Positions 16,205-25,378 of a stretch of 34,774 nucleotides of DNA are shown here, piece by piece (positions within the stretch are counted from its first letter, which is position 1; each line of letters starts with the position of its first letter). The DNA is taken from assembly GCA_037382465.1 (NCBI GenBank), contig JARRPX010000056.1, positions 1 through 34,774 on the forward strand. Direction: 5' to 3'. This stretch comes from Anaerolineales bacterium (GTDB taxonomy: Bacteria; Chloroflexota; Anaerolineae; Anaerolineales; E44-bin32). The position numbers and the translations under genes are program-made. Under the pieces are notes generated by a model that saw only the letters and a list, made by a program, of their open reading frames with translations, did no database searches and was not told the DNA's origin.

Positions 16205-17391
16205 ACTGTGTAAGGGTCAGATGCATCGCGCAGACCGTCGCCCAGGAAGTTGAAAGCCAGAATCGCGATCGCAATGGCAAGTGCGGGTGTAAATACCCAT
16301 GGATATAGGGCAATGGATTGAAAGTTCTGTACCTCTCTCAGGAGCACCCCCCAGCTCGTGATTGGCGGGCGAAGGCCTAATCCAAGGAAGCTCAACGCTG
16401 TCTCAGCCAGGATCATGGCCGGCATGGCTAATGTGGAAACCACGATGATGTGGCTAAACGTCGCCGGGATCAGATGCCTGAAGATGATGCGGAAGTCGCT
16501 TGCGCCGGCCAGCTTGGCTGCCAGGACGTAATCCTCATTTCGCAAAGACAGCACCTTGCCGCGCAGCTGGCGAGCCAACCATGTCCACCCGATCACCGAG
16601 AGGATCAGCGTGACGACGAAGTAGGTTCGCAGCGGAGGCCAATGGGGCGGCACGGCCGCCGAGAGCGCCATCCAAAGTGGGATGGCCGGGAATGAGCGTA
16701 CCAATTCGATCGAGCGCTGGATCAGATTATCGACCCGACCACCGTAATATCCAGAAACGACACCAAGCACCGAACCAAATATCAGACTGAGCAGGACACC
16801 GACCAGGCCGATGGTCAACGAGATCTGACTACCGAAGAGAATGCGCGAGAACATGTCACGACCCTGCCGGTCGGTGCCCAGAATCGACACTATCCCATCG
16901 TCAGAGCCAAACAGGTGAATATCCGTTTCCAGTAGACCTAAAAGTTTGTAGGGCTCACCGTGGACAAAGAATTTGATCGGGATCACCTTCTCTAGATCCG
17001 GCGTGTATATCTTGCGCAGGTCCTCATCGATTTCGAGGTTGATGTCGTAAACGTAAGGTCGAAACTTGCCATCGTGTAAGAAATGCACGCGCTGAGGCGG
17101 TAAGTAGATGTATTTGCCGAAGCGCTCAGTCAACGAATACGGTGCGATGAACTGGGCGAAAAGCACCGCAAGGTAGTACATCGCTATGACGATGCCGCCG
17201 ACAAGGGCGACCCGATTGCGAATGAATTTGCGCCAGATGAGCTGCCATTGGGAGGCAGCATAAATCGACTCCAACCGTCGACGTTCGGTCAGGGCAATGC
17301 TTCCCTCACTGTCCTCAGCAATATCATGCGTCGTCGCGTATTGCTCGTAGACCTTTTCCAGCGCCTCGGAGCAGTCCTGTAGATTTTTCAC
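16201..17391 (-). CDS. ABC importer permease, Dpp/OppC type
   Basis: A 396-residue protein with a long cytoplasmic N-terminus (about 60 residues), a first TM segment (VALVGGIVIAMYYLAVLFA), an extended extracytoplasmic part of about 100 residues, then the transport domain. The EAA loop is AAKLAGASDFRIIFRHLIP. It is longer than E. coli DppC (about 300) because of the N-terminal extension and the extracytoplasmic insertion, as often seen in carbohydrate-linked members. Its ATG overlaps the stop of the preceding permease by 4 bases. Confidence 0.9.
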   Translation of the reverse strand: MKNLQDCSEALEKVYEQYATTHDIAEDSEGSIALTERRRLESIYAASQWQLIWRKFIRNRVALVGGIVIAMYYLAVLFAQFIAPYSLTERFGKYIYLPPQRVHFLHDGKFRPYVYDINLEIDEDLRKIYTPDLEKVIPIKFFVHGEPYKLLGLLETDIHLFGSDDGIVSILGTDRQGRDMFSRILFGSQISLTIGLVGVLLSLIFGSVLGVVSGYYGGRVDNLIQRSIELVRSFPAIPLWMALSAAVPPHWPPLRTYFVVTLILSVIGWTWLARQLRGKVLSLRNEDYVLAAKLAGASDFRIIFRHLIPATFSHIIVVSTLAMPAMILAETALSFLGLGLRPPITSWGVLLREVQNFQSIALYPWVFTPALAIAIAILAFNFLGDGLRDASDPYTV

Positions 17392-18371
17392 GTGTACACA
17401 ATCCTTGGATCAATCCAGGCAAGGGCGATGTCAGCCAGCAGGTTGGAGAACATGAGCAGTAGGCTCATGAAGAGCAGAAACGTTCCGGCCAGGTACATAT
17501 CCTGACTGGTCAGTGCGCGCAGCAACAGCGGTCCGGTTGTCGGGACCGAGAGCACGATGCCGACAATGGTTGATTCCGAGATGATTTTGGGGACCTCCAT
17601 TGCCATAACGCTGATCAGCGGGTTGACCGCGACCCGTACGCCATATTTGTTAACAACCTTCCGTTCAGAGAGTCCCTTGGCGCGTGCGGTAACGATGTAT
17701 TGCTGCCTCAGCTCATCCAGTAGGTTGCCGCGCATGATGCGCTGGAGCTGGGCGGTGCTCGCCAATCCGAGGATGATCACGGGGGGCCAGAGATGATTCA
17801 GGTAATCGAGTATCTTGGCGGTAGTCCAGGGAGCATGCTGGTATTGCAGCGATAGCGTCCCCCCAACATCTACACGCAGCACGACAATTCCAAAATACAT
17901 CCACAGGAGACCCAGCAAGAAGCCAGGCAGACAAAGCCCCAGGAAACCGATGAGCGATAGCGCATGATCGCCGACGGAGTACTGGTGTGTGGCCGAATAG
18001 ATGCCTATAGGCACAGCGACGATCAACATAAAGATCAGCGAAAGACCGCCTACCAAGACGGTATAGGAAATGCGTTGGAGCACGATAGGAAGCACCGGAC
18101 TATTCCACTCCAGGGACCAGCCGAAGTCGCCGCGCGGGAAGCCGGAGACCCAACGGAAATACTGGACGGTGAGTGGTTTATCCAGACCATAGCGTTCCTC
18201 CATCACCTTGACCGTTTCTTTGTCCTGCCCACCGCCGGACTCGGCGATCTCGGCTTGGAGGGTGGTAAAGAAATCTCCAGGGGGTAATTGGATGATAATG
18301 AACGTGAGGATGGATACGATAATAATTGTGGGGATCATACCCACGATGCGTCTTGCGATATAGGCAATCAT
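17388..18371 (-). CDS. ABC importer permease, Dpp/OppB type
   Basis: A 327-residue DppB/OppB-like permease: N-terminal MIAYIARRIVGMIPTIII, a large first loop with ERYGLDKPLTVQYFRW and GDFGWSLEW, then TM helices and the EAA loop ARAKGLSERKVVNKYGVRVA. The ending SNLLADIALAWIDPRI is typical. It is the first of four tightly packed importer genes and begins 423 bases after the binding-protein gene. Confidence 0.9.
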   Translation of the reverse strand: MIAYIARRIVGMIPTIIIVSILTFIIIQLPPGDFFTTLQAEIAESGGGQDKETVKVMEERYGLDKPLTVQYFRWVSGFPRGDFGWSLEWNSPVLPIVLQRISYTVLVGGLSLIFMLIVAVPIGIYSATHQYSVGDHALSLIGFLGLCLPGFLLGLLWMYFGIVVLRVDVGGTLSLQYQHAPWTTAKILDYLNHLWPPVIILGLASTAQLQRIMRGNLLDELRQQYIVTARAKGLSERKVVNKYGVRVAVNPLISVMAMEVPKIISESTIVGIVLSVPTTGPLLLRALTSQDMYLAGTFLLFMSLLLMFSNLLADIALAWIDPRIVYT

Positions 18372-18748
18372 AAGCAGATGCCCCTACAGATAGCTTTCCT
18401 AAAAGTCAACATGCCAGGATGATGTACTCCAGCAATCATTGTATGGCAAATGCTCTGCTCTCTGGGATGATCAATGAACATTCCGTGCGCTTGGAAAACC
18501 GAATTCATTATAGCATCCGATGTCGGCGAGGATCTGCTCCGGTAATCAGTGTTTCGTGGCATAAGAAAACCCATAGTGAGAGTTACGTAGTATTTAGGCA
18601 GTTGGGCAAGAATGGTATCTCTTGACACCGTTTATATTTGCACCCAACTTTACCGGTAGGGTAGGCTATTCTCCCGCTTATCCTCCTCCTCGATTGCCGA
18701 AGGAGAAGAAAATGAAAAACCCTCGCTACCAGGCGAAAGAAGCAGGGG
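18372..18748. other. Long gap inside importer operon, no gene seen
   Basis: About 380 bases between the SBP hairpin and the permease. No supported reading frame on either strand. A TATAAT-like hexamer occurs near 18511 on the minus strand, but without a good -35 at 17 bases. It may be a long 5' leader for the permease genes after processing or partial termination. Confidence 0.4.
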
Positions 18749-18772
18749 AGAGGGCTGCTTACGCAGCCCCCT
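18749..18772 (-). terminator. Intra-operon hairpin after the binding-protein gene
   Basis: GGGCTGC-GTAA-GCAGCCC, a 7-bp GC-rich stem with 2 further pairs beyond one mismatch, 23 bases past the stop of the SBP gene. There is no T-run directly after it, so it is better read as an mRNA-stabilising or attenuating hairpin that lets the binding protein be made in excess over the membrane components, as known for many importer operons. Confidence 0.5.
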
Positions 18773-18794
18773 CCTTGCCTGTCAGATTTCTTTC

Positions 18795-20774
18795 TTATTG
18801 CTCAATCCAGAACTGTGGTGGATCCTGGGTTCCGGGTGTGAAGACCAGCCAGTCCGAAGTATGGTTCTCCATGACGTTGTGGAAGTTGTCCTTGACAACG
18901 ACCAGGCCGGGCGACATACCGACCGTGCCGATGGCGAACAGCCCTTCGGTAGACATCCTGACGATCTTCTTGGCGATCTCTAGCTGCTCGGCGGGATCCA
19001 CACTGGCTTTGTACTGATCATACAGATCCTGTACTTCCTTCAGCGTTGCGGGTGGTTCCTCACCTTGCTCGCCGCCCGACTTGTACCACACGCCGAACGC
19101 CGGCCCCATCCACGAACGTTCGTCGAACGGGAACAGGTAGATTGGGTCGACCATTGGAACCAGTCCGCGGTCGGTCTCCCAGGTGGCGATCATGACTTCG
19201 TTCGAGGTGGCTCGCGGCCAGTAGATGTCGCGCGACATGGTCTCCAAGACGGTCTTGAGGCCGATGTCATTCCAGCCGTCAACGATCAGTTCCAGGGTAT
19301 CCATGCTGGCGCCGGAAACAGCGTCGGTCGCCTCTACGGTCAGTTCGACCGGTGTGCCGTCTGCGAAGGTGTAGAAACCGTCGGCGCCCTTGACCAGGCC
19401 GGCGGCGGCGAGGAGTTCCTCGGCCTTCGCCGGATTATACTCGGCAAAGTAATTCTCGATGTCCTGCTGGAAGAGCGGTGAATCGCGTACGACGGTGATC
19501 GTGCGCGGGATACCCTGTCCCAGGAAGGCGACGTTGTTGATCATCTCGCGGTCGATCCCCAGCGACAGCGCCTGTCGGAACTCGAGGGTCTGCATCAGGG
19601 CGCGGTACTTCTCGTCCGCATAACTCTGGTTCGGAAAGATCGTGACGTTGGACGCAGCGGCCGTGCTCCACAGCAGTGTGTGGTAACCACCGGCCTCGGC
19701 GTTATCCTGGTAAACGGTGTACTTGGCGAAGTCGATTCGGCGGTGCTGCATGCTCAGTTCGCCTGCAATGGCCATCACATTGATTGCCTCGTTGTCTTCA
19801 ACCAGCGTGTAGTGAATGCGATCGATGTATGGGAGCTGCTTGCCGTCCGGGTCGACTTTCCAGTAGTAGGGGTTGCGCTCCGCGGTCATCTCGGTCGCGC
19901 CCTCTTCCCACTCGCTCACCTTCCAGGCGTACATCACGGGCAATTCGGTGTTGAAGTTGAATGCCTTGTTCTCGAAGTCCTCGTAGGTCGCCTCCGGGTT
20001 GTATTTGGGATGGTACTGCTCCAGGTAGTGCCTGGGGGCGAAGAACCCAAAGCGCTCGAAACCCAGCGGCCACTGGCCGCCGTGGAATGCTAACCCTACG
20101 CTCTCGGCCAGGCCGTTGGGGGCGGCAAACTTGAGGGTAATCGTGGCATCGTCGATCTTCTCCAGCACCATTGGTTCGCCATTGACTACCCACTCTGTGT
20201 GCGGGGCAGCCGTGATGTTCGGATCGTTCTCGATGTCTTCCCACCAGAAGATGACGTCATCGACGGTAAAGGGCTCGCCATCCGACCACTTGAGGCCCTT
20301 GCGGAAGTACAAGGTTAATTCCGTGCCGTCGGCTGACCACTCCCACTTCTCCGCCATACCGGGTTGGATGGGGTCGGCAGGGTCGCGCGGCCAGCGCAGA
20401 ACGGCATCGTAGATCAGGCGACCGAGTGCGTGGAAGTCCTTCACGCCGAGGAAGGCGCGTTCCCAGGTGCCGCCGTACTCACCGATCGACTCGACGGGTT
20501 CAACAACGAGCGGATTCTCTGGCAGACGCTCTTCGACGGGAGGAAGCCCCATATCGGCCAGCATCGGCGCCTCGCTATAGGCAGCAGCCGGTTCCGCAGG
20601 AACAACCTCTTCGGGTTCTCCTGCTGCAGGCTCTTCTGGGGACGCTTCGGGGGGTGCTTCTGACGTCCCTGGGAGGGGGGTGGTGGCACAAGCAGAGAAT
20701 ACCAGAGACAAAAGTAGAGCGAGTAATACGGTTATCCAGATCGTGCGTTTACTTGCATGGTATATCGTTTTCAT
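18795..20774 (-). CDS. ABC importer solute-binding lipoprotein, SBP_bac_5 family
   Basis: A 659-residue lipoprotein. The start chosen is the ATG at 20774 with GAGGAG 7 bases upstream; the longer in-frame version adds 39 non-signal residues. The signal peptide ends in the lipobox VFSAC, followed by a Pro/Glu/Ala-rich linker. Family motifs: YDAVLRWP, PGMAEKWEWSADGTELTLY, KGLKWSDGEPFTVDDVIFWW, ALSLGIDREMINN and YNPAKAEELLAAAG. This is family 5, known for peptides and nickel but also widely used for oligosaccharides in Thermotogae and Chloroflexota. Its place before permeases, a methyltransferase and uronate isomerase points to a sugar or methylated uronate ligand (inference). Confidence 0.9.
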   Translation of the reverse strand: MKTIYHASKRTIWITVLLALLLSLVFSACATTPLPGTSEAPPEASPEEPAAGEPEEVVPAEPAAAYSEAPMLADMGLPPVEERLPENPLVVEPVESIGEYGGTWERAFLGVKDFHALGRLIYDAVLRWPRDPADPIQPGMAEKWEWSADGTELTLYFRKGLKWSDGEPFTVDDVIFWWEDIENDPNITAAPHTEWVVNGEPMVLEKIDDATITLKFAAPNGLAESVGLAFHGGQWPLGFERFGFFAPRHYLEQYHPKYNPEATYEDFENKAFNFNTELPVMYAWKVSEWEEGATEMTAERNPYYWKVDPDGKQLPYIDRIHYTLVEDNEAINVMAIAGELSMQHRRIDFAKYTVYQDNAEAGGYHTLLWSTAAASNVTIFPNQSYADEKYRALMQTLEFRQALSLGIDREMINNVAFLGQGIPRTITVVRDSPLFQQDIENYFAEYNPAKAEELLAAAGLVKGADGFYTFADGTPVELTVEATDAVSGASMDTLELIVDGWNDIGLKTVLETMSRDIYWPRATSNEVMIATWETDRGLVPMVDPIYLFPFDERSWMGPAFGVWYKSGGEQGEEPPATLKEVQDLYDQYKASVDPAEQLEIAKKIVRMSTEGLFAIGTVGMSPGLVVVKDNFHNVMENHTSDWLVFTPGTQDPPQFWIEQ

Positions 20775-21029
20775 CTTCTTACTCCTCGCAATATGAGTAG
20801 AACTTGACCGAACGTTGACTCTATCCTTATGATGTATTTTTAGCTGCAGTACTCCTTTCAAGGCCTTCCCCCCACTCCGGGAAGCCATCACTCACCTTCG
20901 TTACCGAATATAGTCTGCCCGAAATGGGCGCGGATACTCGCTATTCATGATGTACTTGCAGTAAACGGAAACGGATGTCTGTCCGATCGAAATCAATCAA
21001 CCAGCTGTGAAAATACCCGTGATCTTTTT

Positions 21030-22031
21030 CTAGGGTGCACTGGCCCGGATGACGAGCTCGGGTGTTACAAGGACCTCCTTGCAGGCCTCCTCGCAGCCGC
21101 TGATGCGCTCAAGGAGCAGCTTGACGGCCTGCCAGCCCATCTCATATTGCGAAACATGACAGGTTGTCAGCGCCGGTGTTACCAGCTGCGCCAGCGGTAC
21201 ATCATCGTGGCCGACGACAGCGATATCATTCGGAACCGACAACCCCATCTGGGCGCAGGCTTTCAGTACGCCGACAGCAACGAGGTCGTTGAAACAAAAC
21301 AGGGCCGTAATCTCTGGATGCGCCGCCAGCAGTTCTTGTGTTGCCTGCATCCCCCCCTCTACCCGGGGAGAGCAGTTGGCCACGAGTTCGGAGTCAGACT
21401 CATGCCCTGCGGCACGCAATGTGTCATAGTACGCAATGACTCTCTGCTGTCCTGAATAGGAATTCTTAGGGCCTGCCAACATGCCGATAGCACGATGACC
21501 TGAATTCAACAGATGTTCGATCGCCACCTTGCCGCTGCGCCTGTCGTCGATCAGGACGGTGCCGATCCCTTCTTCATCCATTTGGCGGTTTACAAGAACC
21601 ACGTAGGGGAAATACCCGACCATCTCACGCAGCTCGCTCTCTTCGAGGCGCGAACTGCAAAGAATAAGGCCGTCCACTCCCTTTTCTTCCAGAGAATAGA
21701 TGACCGCCTTTTCACGATCCGTTTCTTCTTCCGTGTTACAGAGAAAAATATTGTAGCCTTCTTGATAAGCCAGATGCTCAGCACCCCGGGCGAACGCAGA
21801 GAAAAATGGGTTGGAATTATCCGGAACGACCAGCCCAAGCGTTCCGGTTCGATTGGTCGCCAGGCTTCGAGCGACCCCACTGGGTCTATAGCCAAGGCGC
21901 TCGATGACTTCACGTACCCGTTGACGTGTCGCCTCGCTGATGTCTCCCTTGTTGTTGACCACGCGGGAGACCGTCATCAGCGACACTCCTGCTTCTTGGG
22001 CGACATCGGCCATGATGATGCGTCGACTCAT
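21030..22031 (-). CDS. LacI-family transcriptional regulator
   Basis: A complete 333-residue regulator: HTH MADVAQEAGVSLMTVSRVVN, hinge YRPSGVARSLA, then the periplasmic-binding-like core with GLVVPDNSNPFFSAFARG, GVDGLILCSS, GHRAIGMLAGP, CFNDLVAVGVLKA and VPNDIAVVGHDDVPLAQLVTPALTT, ending TPELVIRASAP. AAGG lies about 8 bases before the ATG. It lies directly upstream of the importer gene set on the same strand (256 bases to the SBP start) and has its own promoter with tandem operators. The effector is probably a sugar or uronate from the pathway it controls. No copy of its operator is seen before the SBP gene, so read-through from its own promoter may drive the operon. Confidence 0.92.
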   Translation of the reverse strand: MSRRIIMADVAQEAGVSLMTVSRVVNNKGDISEATRQRVREVIERLGYRPSGVARSLATNRTGTLGLVVPDNSNPFFSAFARGAEHLAYQEGYNIFLCNTEEETDREKAVIYSLEEKGVDGLILCSSRLEESELREMVGYFPYVVLVNRQMDEEGIGTVLIDDRRSGKVAIEHLLNSGHRAIGMLAGPKNSYSGQQRVIAYYDTLRAAGHESDSELVANCSPRVEGGMQATQELLAAHPEITALFCFNDLVAVGVLKACAQMGLSVPNDIAVVGHDDVPLAQLVTPALTTCHVSQYEMGWQAVKLLLERISGCEEACKEVLVTPELVIRASAP

Positions 22032-22058
22032 GTCTTAGCCTTGTGAGGAATTCTTACC

Positions 22059-22082
22059 GTTAGCGCTAACGTTAGCGCTATA
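22059..22082. promoter_or_regulatory. Tandem LacI-family operators
   Basis: GTTAGCGCTAAC (22059-22070, perfect palindrome) followed without spacing by GTTAGCGCTATA (22071-22082, imperfect at its outer end). The two sites lie just after the -10 box of the LacI gene promoter, an arrangement expected for cooperative autorepression. Confidence 0.8.
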
Positions 22083-22108
22083 CTAGACAATTCAACCGAA
22101 ATTGTCAA
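22080..22108 (-). promoter_or_regulatory. Sigma-70 promoter of the LacI/importer locus
   Basis: TTGACA at 22108-22103, a 17-base spacer and TAGTAT at 22085-22080. It overlaps the first of the tandem operators and lies 49 bases before the LacI start codon. Confidence 0.8.
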
Positions 22109-22182
22109 TACCTTTCGAAACCAGAGCGTCGAAAGCGTGTCGGACGCGCGGGGATTGCGAACGCGGATTCGAGACGAGAAGT

Positions 22183-22216
22183 AAAACCCCGCTTGGGGAT
22201 CTCATCCCCCCAGCGG
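22183..22216 (-). terminator. Rho-independent terminator between MFS gene and LacI promoter
   Basis: On the minus strand CCGCT-GG-GGGGAT-GAG-ATCCCC-A-AGCGG forms a two-part stem and is followed by GGTTTTAC. It would end transcripts coming from the MFS gene before they enter the LacI promoter. Confidence 0.6.
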
Positions 22217-22513
22217 TTCGGGAGCGGCGTTTTGAGGGAACACGAATCACCAGTCCCATCGATCGAGCGTGCCGCCGTTCCTGGAAATTATCTGGACGCT
22301 CTCAAGGCATATCCGTTTACCGCAGGCCCATCCGCCAATAGGAACAGCCTATCGAAAAAAGCCGCCGCGGCAAAATGTGAGGCAGGAGGCAGACGAGTGG
22401 AAATAAAGATCTTGTGTGAGTGGTCCTTCGGGGGTGTTCAACGGCCTGGCGTTGTAGTAGATCCTGGCCTTCTCACGCTAAGCAGCCCGCCCTCTTCTTC
22501 GGCTCCTCCAGCG
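22217..22513. other. Gap after MFS gene, no gene seen
   Basis: About 300 bases of ordinary composition between the MFS stop and the terminator. Frames on both strands are short and carry no recognisable motif. Confidence 0.4.
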
Positions 22514-24001
22514 TCAGGAAAAATCGGGCGGCTTCTGGGGACGCTCGTCTCTACCGGCTGTTTCCACGGCCTTCTGGCGAGGGCCGCGCGCCATTGTGCT
22601 CGCTGCATCTTCGTCGTGAATGCGGCTGGCGAAGACGATCCCGAGCAGCCCGAAAACGATCGAGGCGGCGAAGGCCATATGGAAGGCGGACAGCGCGATC
22701 TGCTGGTTGGCCAGCGTCACCGCGCCGGAAGAGAGTGCACCCCCTGCCGTCTGGGTCAGGATCGTGGCCAACAGCGCAACGCCGACGGAACCGGCGGCCT
22801 GGCGGTTGGTGTTGAAGAGCGAGGAGGCGCGGCCGGTTTCAGCGGAGCTGATCGTGGCGAACGTCGCCGCCTGGGAGGAGACGATGGCGAAGCTGAACGA
22901 TATGCCGCGCAGGAACATGATGGCCCGGATCCACCACAGACTCGTCTGCAGGTCGACCAGAAGGAACAAAGCGCTCGTGATCGAAACGCCTGCCAGTGCG
23001 GTCATCAACATGCGCCGTGGACCGACGCGCGGATAAAGCCGGCTGGAGACCTGCGTCATCAGCAGCACGCCCAAAGCCTGCGGCGCCGTCGTCAAGCCGG
23101 ACTCCAATGGAGAGATCCCGCGCAGCTCCTGTAAAAATAGCGGCAGCAGAAAAATCACGCCGATGAGCAAGCTGTACGCCATGAACATGGTCACGTTGGC
23201 GTTGCGGAACATGCGGTCGGCAAAGAGACGCAGGTGCAGGAGCGGGTTCTGATGGCGCATTTCGATCCAGACCATCAAAACGAGCAGCACGATCCCCGCC
23301 ACACCGCTGATGAGAACCAGCGGCGATGTCCAGCCATCTTCAGGACCCCGGGAGAGGGCCAGGAGCACCAGAGCCAATCCACTTCCGGAGCAGATAAAGC
23401 CCCACAGGTCAAACTTGCCCGCCTTCGGTTCTTTGTGTTCGTGCAGAAAGAACCAGGTGAAGACAAAAGCGGCCATCGCAACCGGCAAATTCACATAAAA
23501 GATCCAGCGCCAGCTTGCGTTGTCCACCAGCCAGCCCCCCAGCAGAGGGCCGGTCGCAGGTGCCAGCGCCACGGGGATCGTGATCACGGCGGAAGCCTTG
23601 GCGCGCTCCGACTGGCCGAAGGCGCGGAAGAGCATCGTGGTCCCGACCGGCGTCATCATGCCGCCCCCGATTCCCTGGACGAGGCGAAAAGCGATGAGCG
23701 AGCTGCTGCTCCAGGCAAGGCCGCACAGGCCCGACCCAGCGGCGAACATGGCGAGCGCAAACATGAACGTCTTTTTCGTCCCGAAGCGATCGCCGATCCA
23801 GCCCGAGGCCGGGATCCAGATGGCCAGGCTGACCAGGTAGCCGGTGACTACCCATTCCAACGTCCCGACGTTCGCCCCAAAGTGTTGGCTCAAGGTCGGC
23901 AGCGCCACGTTGACGATGGTCGAATCCATGATGTCCATGAACAGCCCGGAGACAAAGGCGGTCGCGACCAACCACTTGTAAGGGATTTTCTTCAGATCCA
24001 T
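22514..24001 (-). CDS. MFS drug:H+ antiporter, DHA2 (EmrB/QacA) family
   Basis: A 495-residue protein fitting 14 transmembrane helices. The signatures are FMDIMDSTIVNVALP (motif D1), GWIGDRFGTKKTF (motif A), RLVQGIGGGMMTPVG (motif B) and PATGPLLGGWLVD (motif C). It exports hydrophobic or cationic compounds by proton antiport; substrate not predictable. The C-terminal 40 residues are hydrophilic and of low complexity. It stands alone between gaps of about 240 and 480 bases, with no regulator beside it. The ribosome-binding site before the ATG is weak. Confidence 0.9.
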   Translation of the reverse strand: MDLKKIPYKWLVATAFVSGLFMDIMDSTIVNVALPTLSQHFGANVGTLEWVVTGYLVSLAIWIPASGWIGDRFGTKKTFMFALAMFAAGSGLCGLAWSSSSLIAFRLVQGIGGGMMTPVGTTMLFRAFGQSERAKASAVITIPVALAPATGPLLGGWLVDNASWRWIFYVNLPVAMAAFVFTWFFLHEHKEPKAGKFDLWGFICSGSGLALVLLALSRGPEDGWTSPLVLISGVAGIVLLVLMVWIEMRHQNPLLHLRLFADRMFRNANVTMFMAYSLLIGVIFLLPLFLQELRGISPLESGLTTAPQALGVLLMTQVSSRLYPRVGPRRMLMTALAGVSITSALFLLVDLQTSLWWIRAIMFLRGISFSFAIVSSQAATFATISSAETGRASSLFNTNRQAAGSVGVALLATILTQTAGGALSSGAVTLANQQIALSAFHMAFAASIVFGLLGIVFASRIHDEDAASTMARGPRQKAVETAGRDERPQKPPDFS

Positions 24002-24128
24002 GGCTGCAGCAGCGTCAGCTCCTGTGGGATTGGAACGTTGCCCATACGGCTACGTTCCTCGATGGCCAGCATCGAAAAATATTTTGCATACATTTAAGTC
24101 TAACAGCTTAAAGCGAAGCAGAACCCTG

Positions 24129-24176
24129 CATCTCCGCTCGATCCGCCAACCCCGGACGAATCCGGCTCGATCTCTG
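24129..24176 (+). repeat. Dispersed intergenic repeat, copy 4
   Basis: Starts CATCTCCGCTCGATC and continues with AATCCGGCTCGATCT. It aligns over about 47 bases, with one gap, to the copy at 34509 and to the copy at 26147. It sits in the 243-base gap between the serine hydrolase and MFS genes. Confidence 0.6.
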
Positions 24177-24244
24177 TGACGTCTGTCTTGCAATGTACCG
24201 ATGGGCTCCTGCGCCCGGCCAACCAGCGGAAACCGTTGTTCGGT

Positions 24245-25190
24245 CTACTTGCCTGGCAATGAAGCAACGAAGTCGGCCACCAGATTGAGATTCGCCTTTT
24301 CTTTACGCCAGGGCTTATCTCCCCACTGTATGTGCAGCGGATCGACCAGGGCGACGATCAGCATGTCGAGGTCACGCACGATAGCGATCTGCTGCCCGCC
24401 GTGCCCCCAGGCGAGATTGTAGCGGTAGTCTCCGGCTTTGATCGACCACCACAGGTAGCCGTAACCGTTGTCACCCCAATTTTTCCCCACACGGATTTTC
24501 CAGGTCTTCTTCGAGTAGGCCTGCAGGGATTCGTCCACCCAGGCGGCCGGGACGATTTGCTCCCCGTTGTATTTTCCATCGTTGAGGTACATCAGGCCGA
24601 ACTTGGCCATGTCGGTGGAAGATAGATCGAGATCCGAAAAGCCCAGGTAGTTGCCGTCCCAATCCCGCTGCCAGAACCCCGGCTCGATTCCGAGCGGATC
24701 GAAGAGATGCTCCTGGGCAAAAGATTTAAGGTCGGTCTCGCAGGCGCGGGCCACGATGATGCCAAGAATGTGGGGGCTCAGGTTGCTGTATTCAGAGTCG
24801 GAACCCGGATCGCGAACGAGGGGGACATGGACGAGGGTGTCGGTATGAAAGCCGGTCACGAGCAGATCGAACAATTCCGGGGTCGATTCTTCCCAGGGAA
24901 AGCCGGCCCGCATCTGCAGCAGCTGCCGGATGGTGATCTCGTTCTTGCGTGGATCGGTAATCTGACTCTTCAATTCCGGGAAGAAATCCATCATCTTCTG
25001 GTCGACGCTCTCGATGCACCCTTCTTCGATGGCGATGCCCACCAGCGCCGAGGTGATACCGGGATGTCGGCGCGTAGTCCACGGCGTCGAGTTCGGCACG
25101 GCTCGGCCCGCATCCGACGAGGACGGAAAGGATGACGACCATGCTTGTAATCGTGAGCAGCAAATACCTGCGCGGGTGAGAAAATACCAT
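24245..25190 (-). pseudogene. Class C beta-lactamase-like serine hydrolase, SxxK region deleted
   Basis: The true N-terminus is the lipoprotein signal starting at the ATG at 25190 (YLLLTITSMVVILSVLVGC) followed by RAELDAVDY. Near 25070-25085 the frame changes: the continuing family sequence ITSALVGIAIEEGCIESVDQ, then DPRKNEITIRQLLQMRAG, is in another frame. The residues between, which hold the SxxK nucleophile and general base, are missing (my estimate is at least 150 bases). The later motifs remain: YSNLSPH (YxN) and WGHGGQQ (HGG, the KTG equivalent). So the protein should be both out of frame and catalytically dead. An upstream in-frame start at 25339 gives only nonsense residues before the junction. 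Confidence 0.8.
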
Positions 25191-25378
25191 CGCAACTCCT
25201 CCTGAGGTTTATTGAAGTGTACCATTTCCCCTGTACATGACTGCTGCCGGTTTCGAGTCTTCGGAGATCCGGCATTACAGGCCATCGATCGCCCGCCCGG
25301 TTTGAATGGGCCGGTTTCCGGTTTCCCTTTAGGGCTCAACCGTCGATAGACGAGCTCAGCCGGTCGGGGGGAAAAGAC

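Noticed and set aside
22193-24097. Two plus-strand frames opposite the MFS gene
   Set aside because: The MFS gene shows all DHA2 signatures on the minus strand; the plus-strand translations are rich in Arg, Gly and His without structure.
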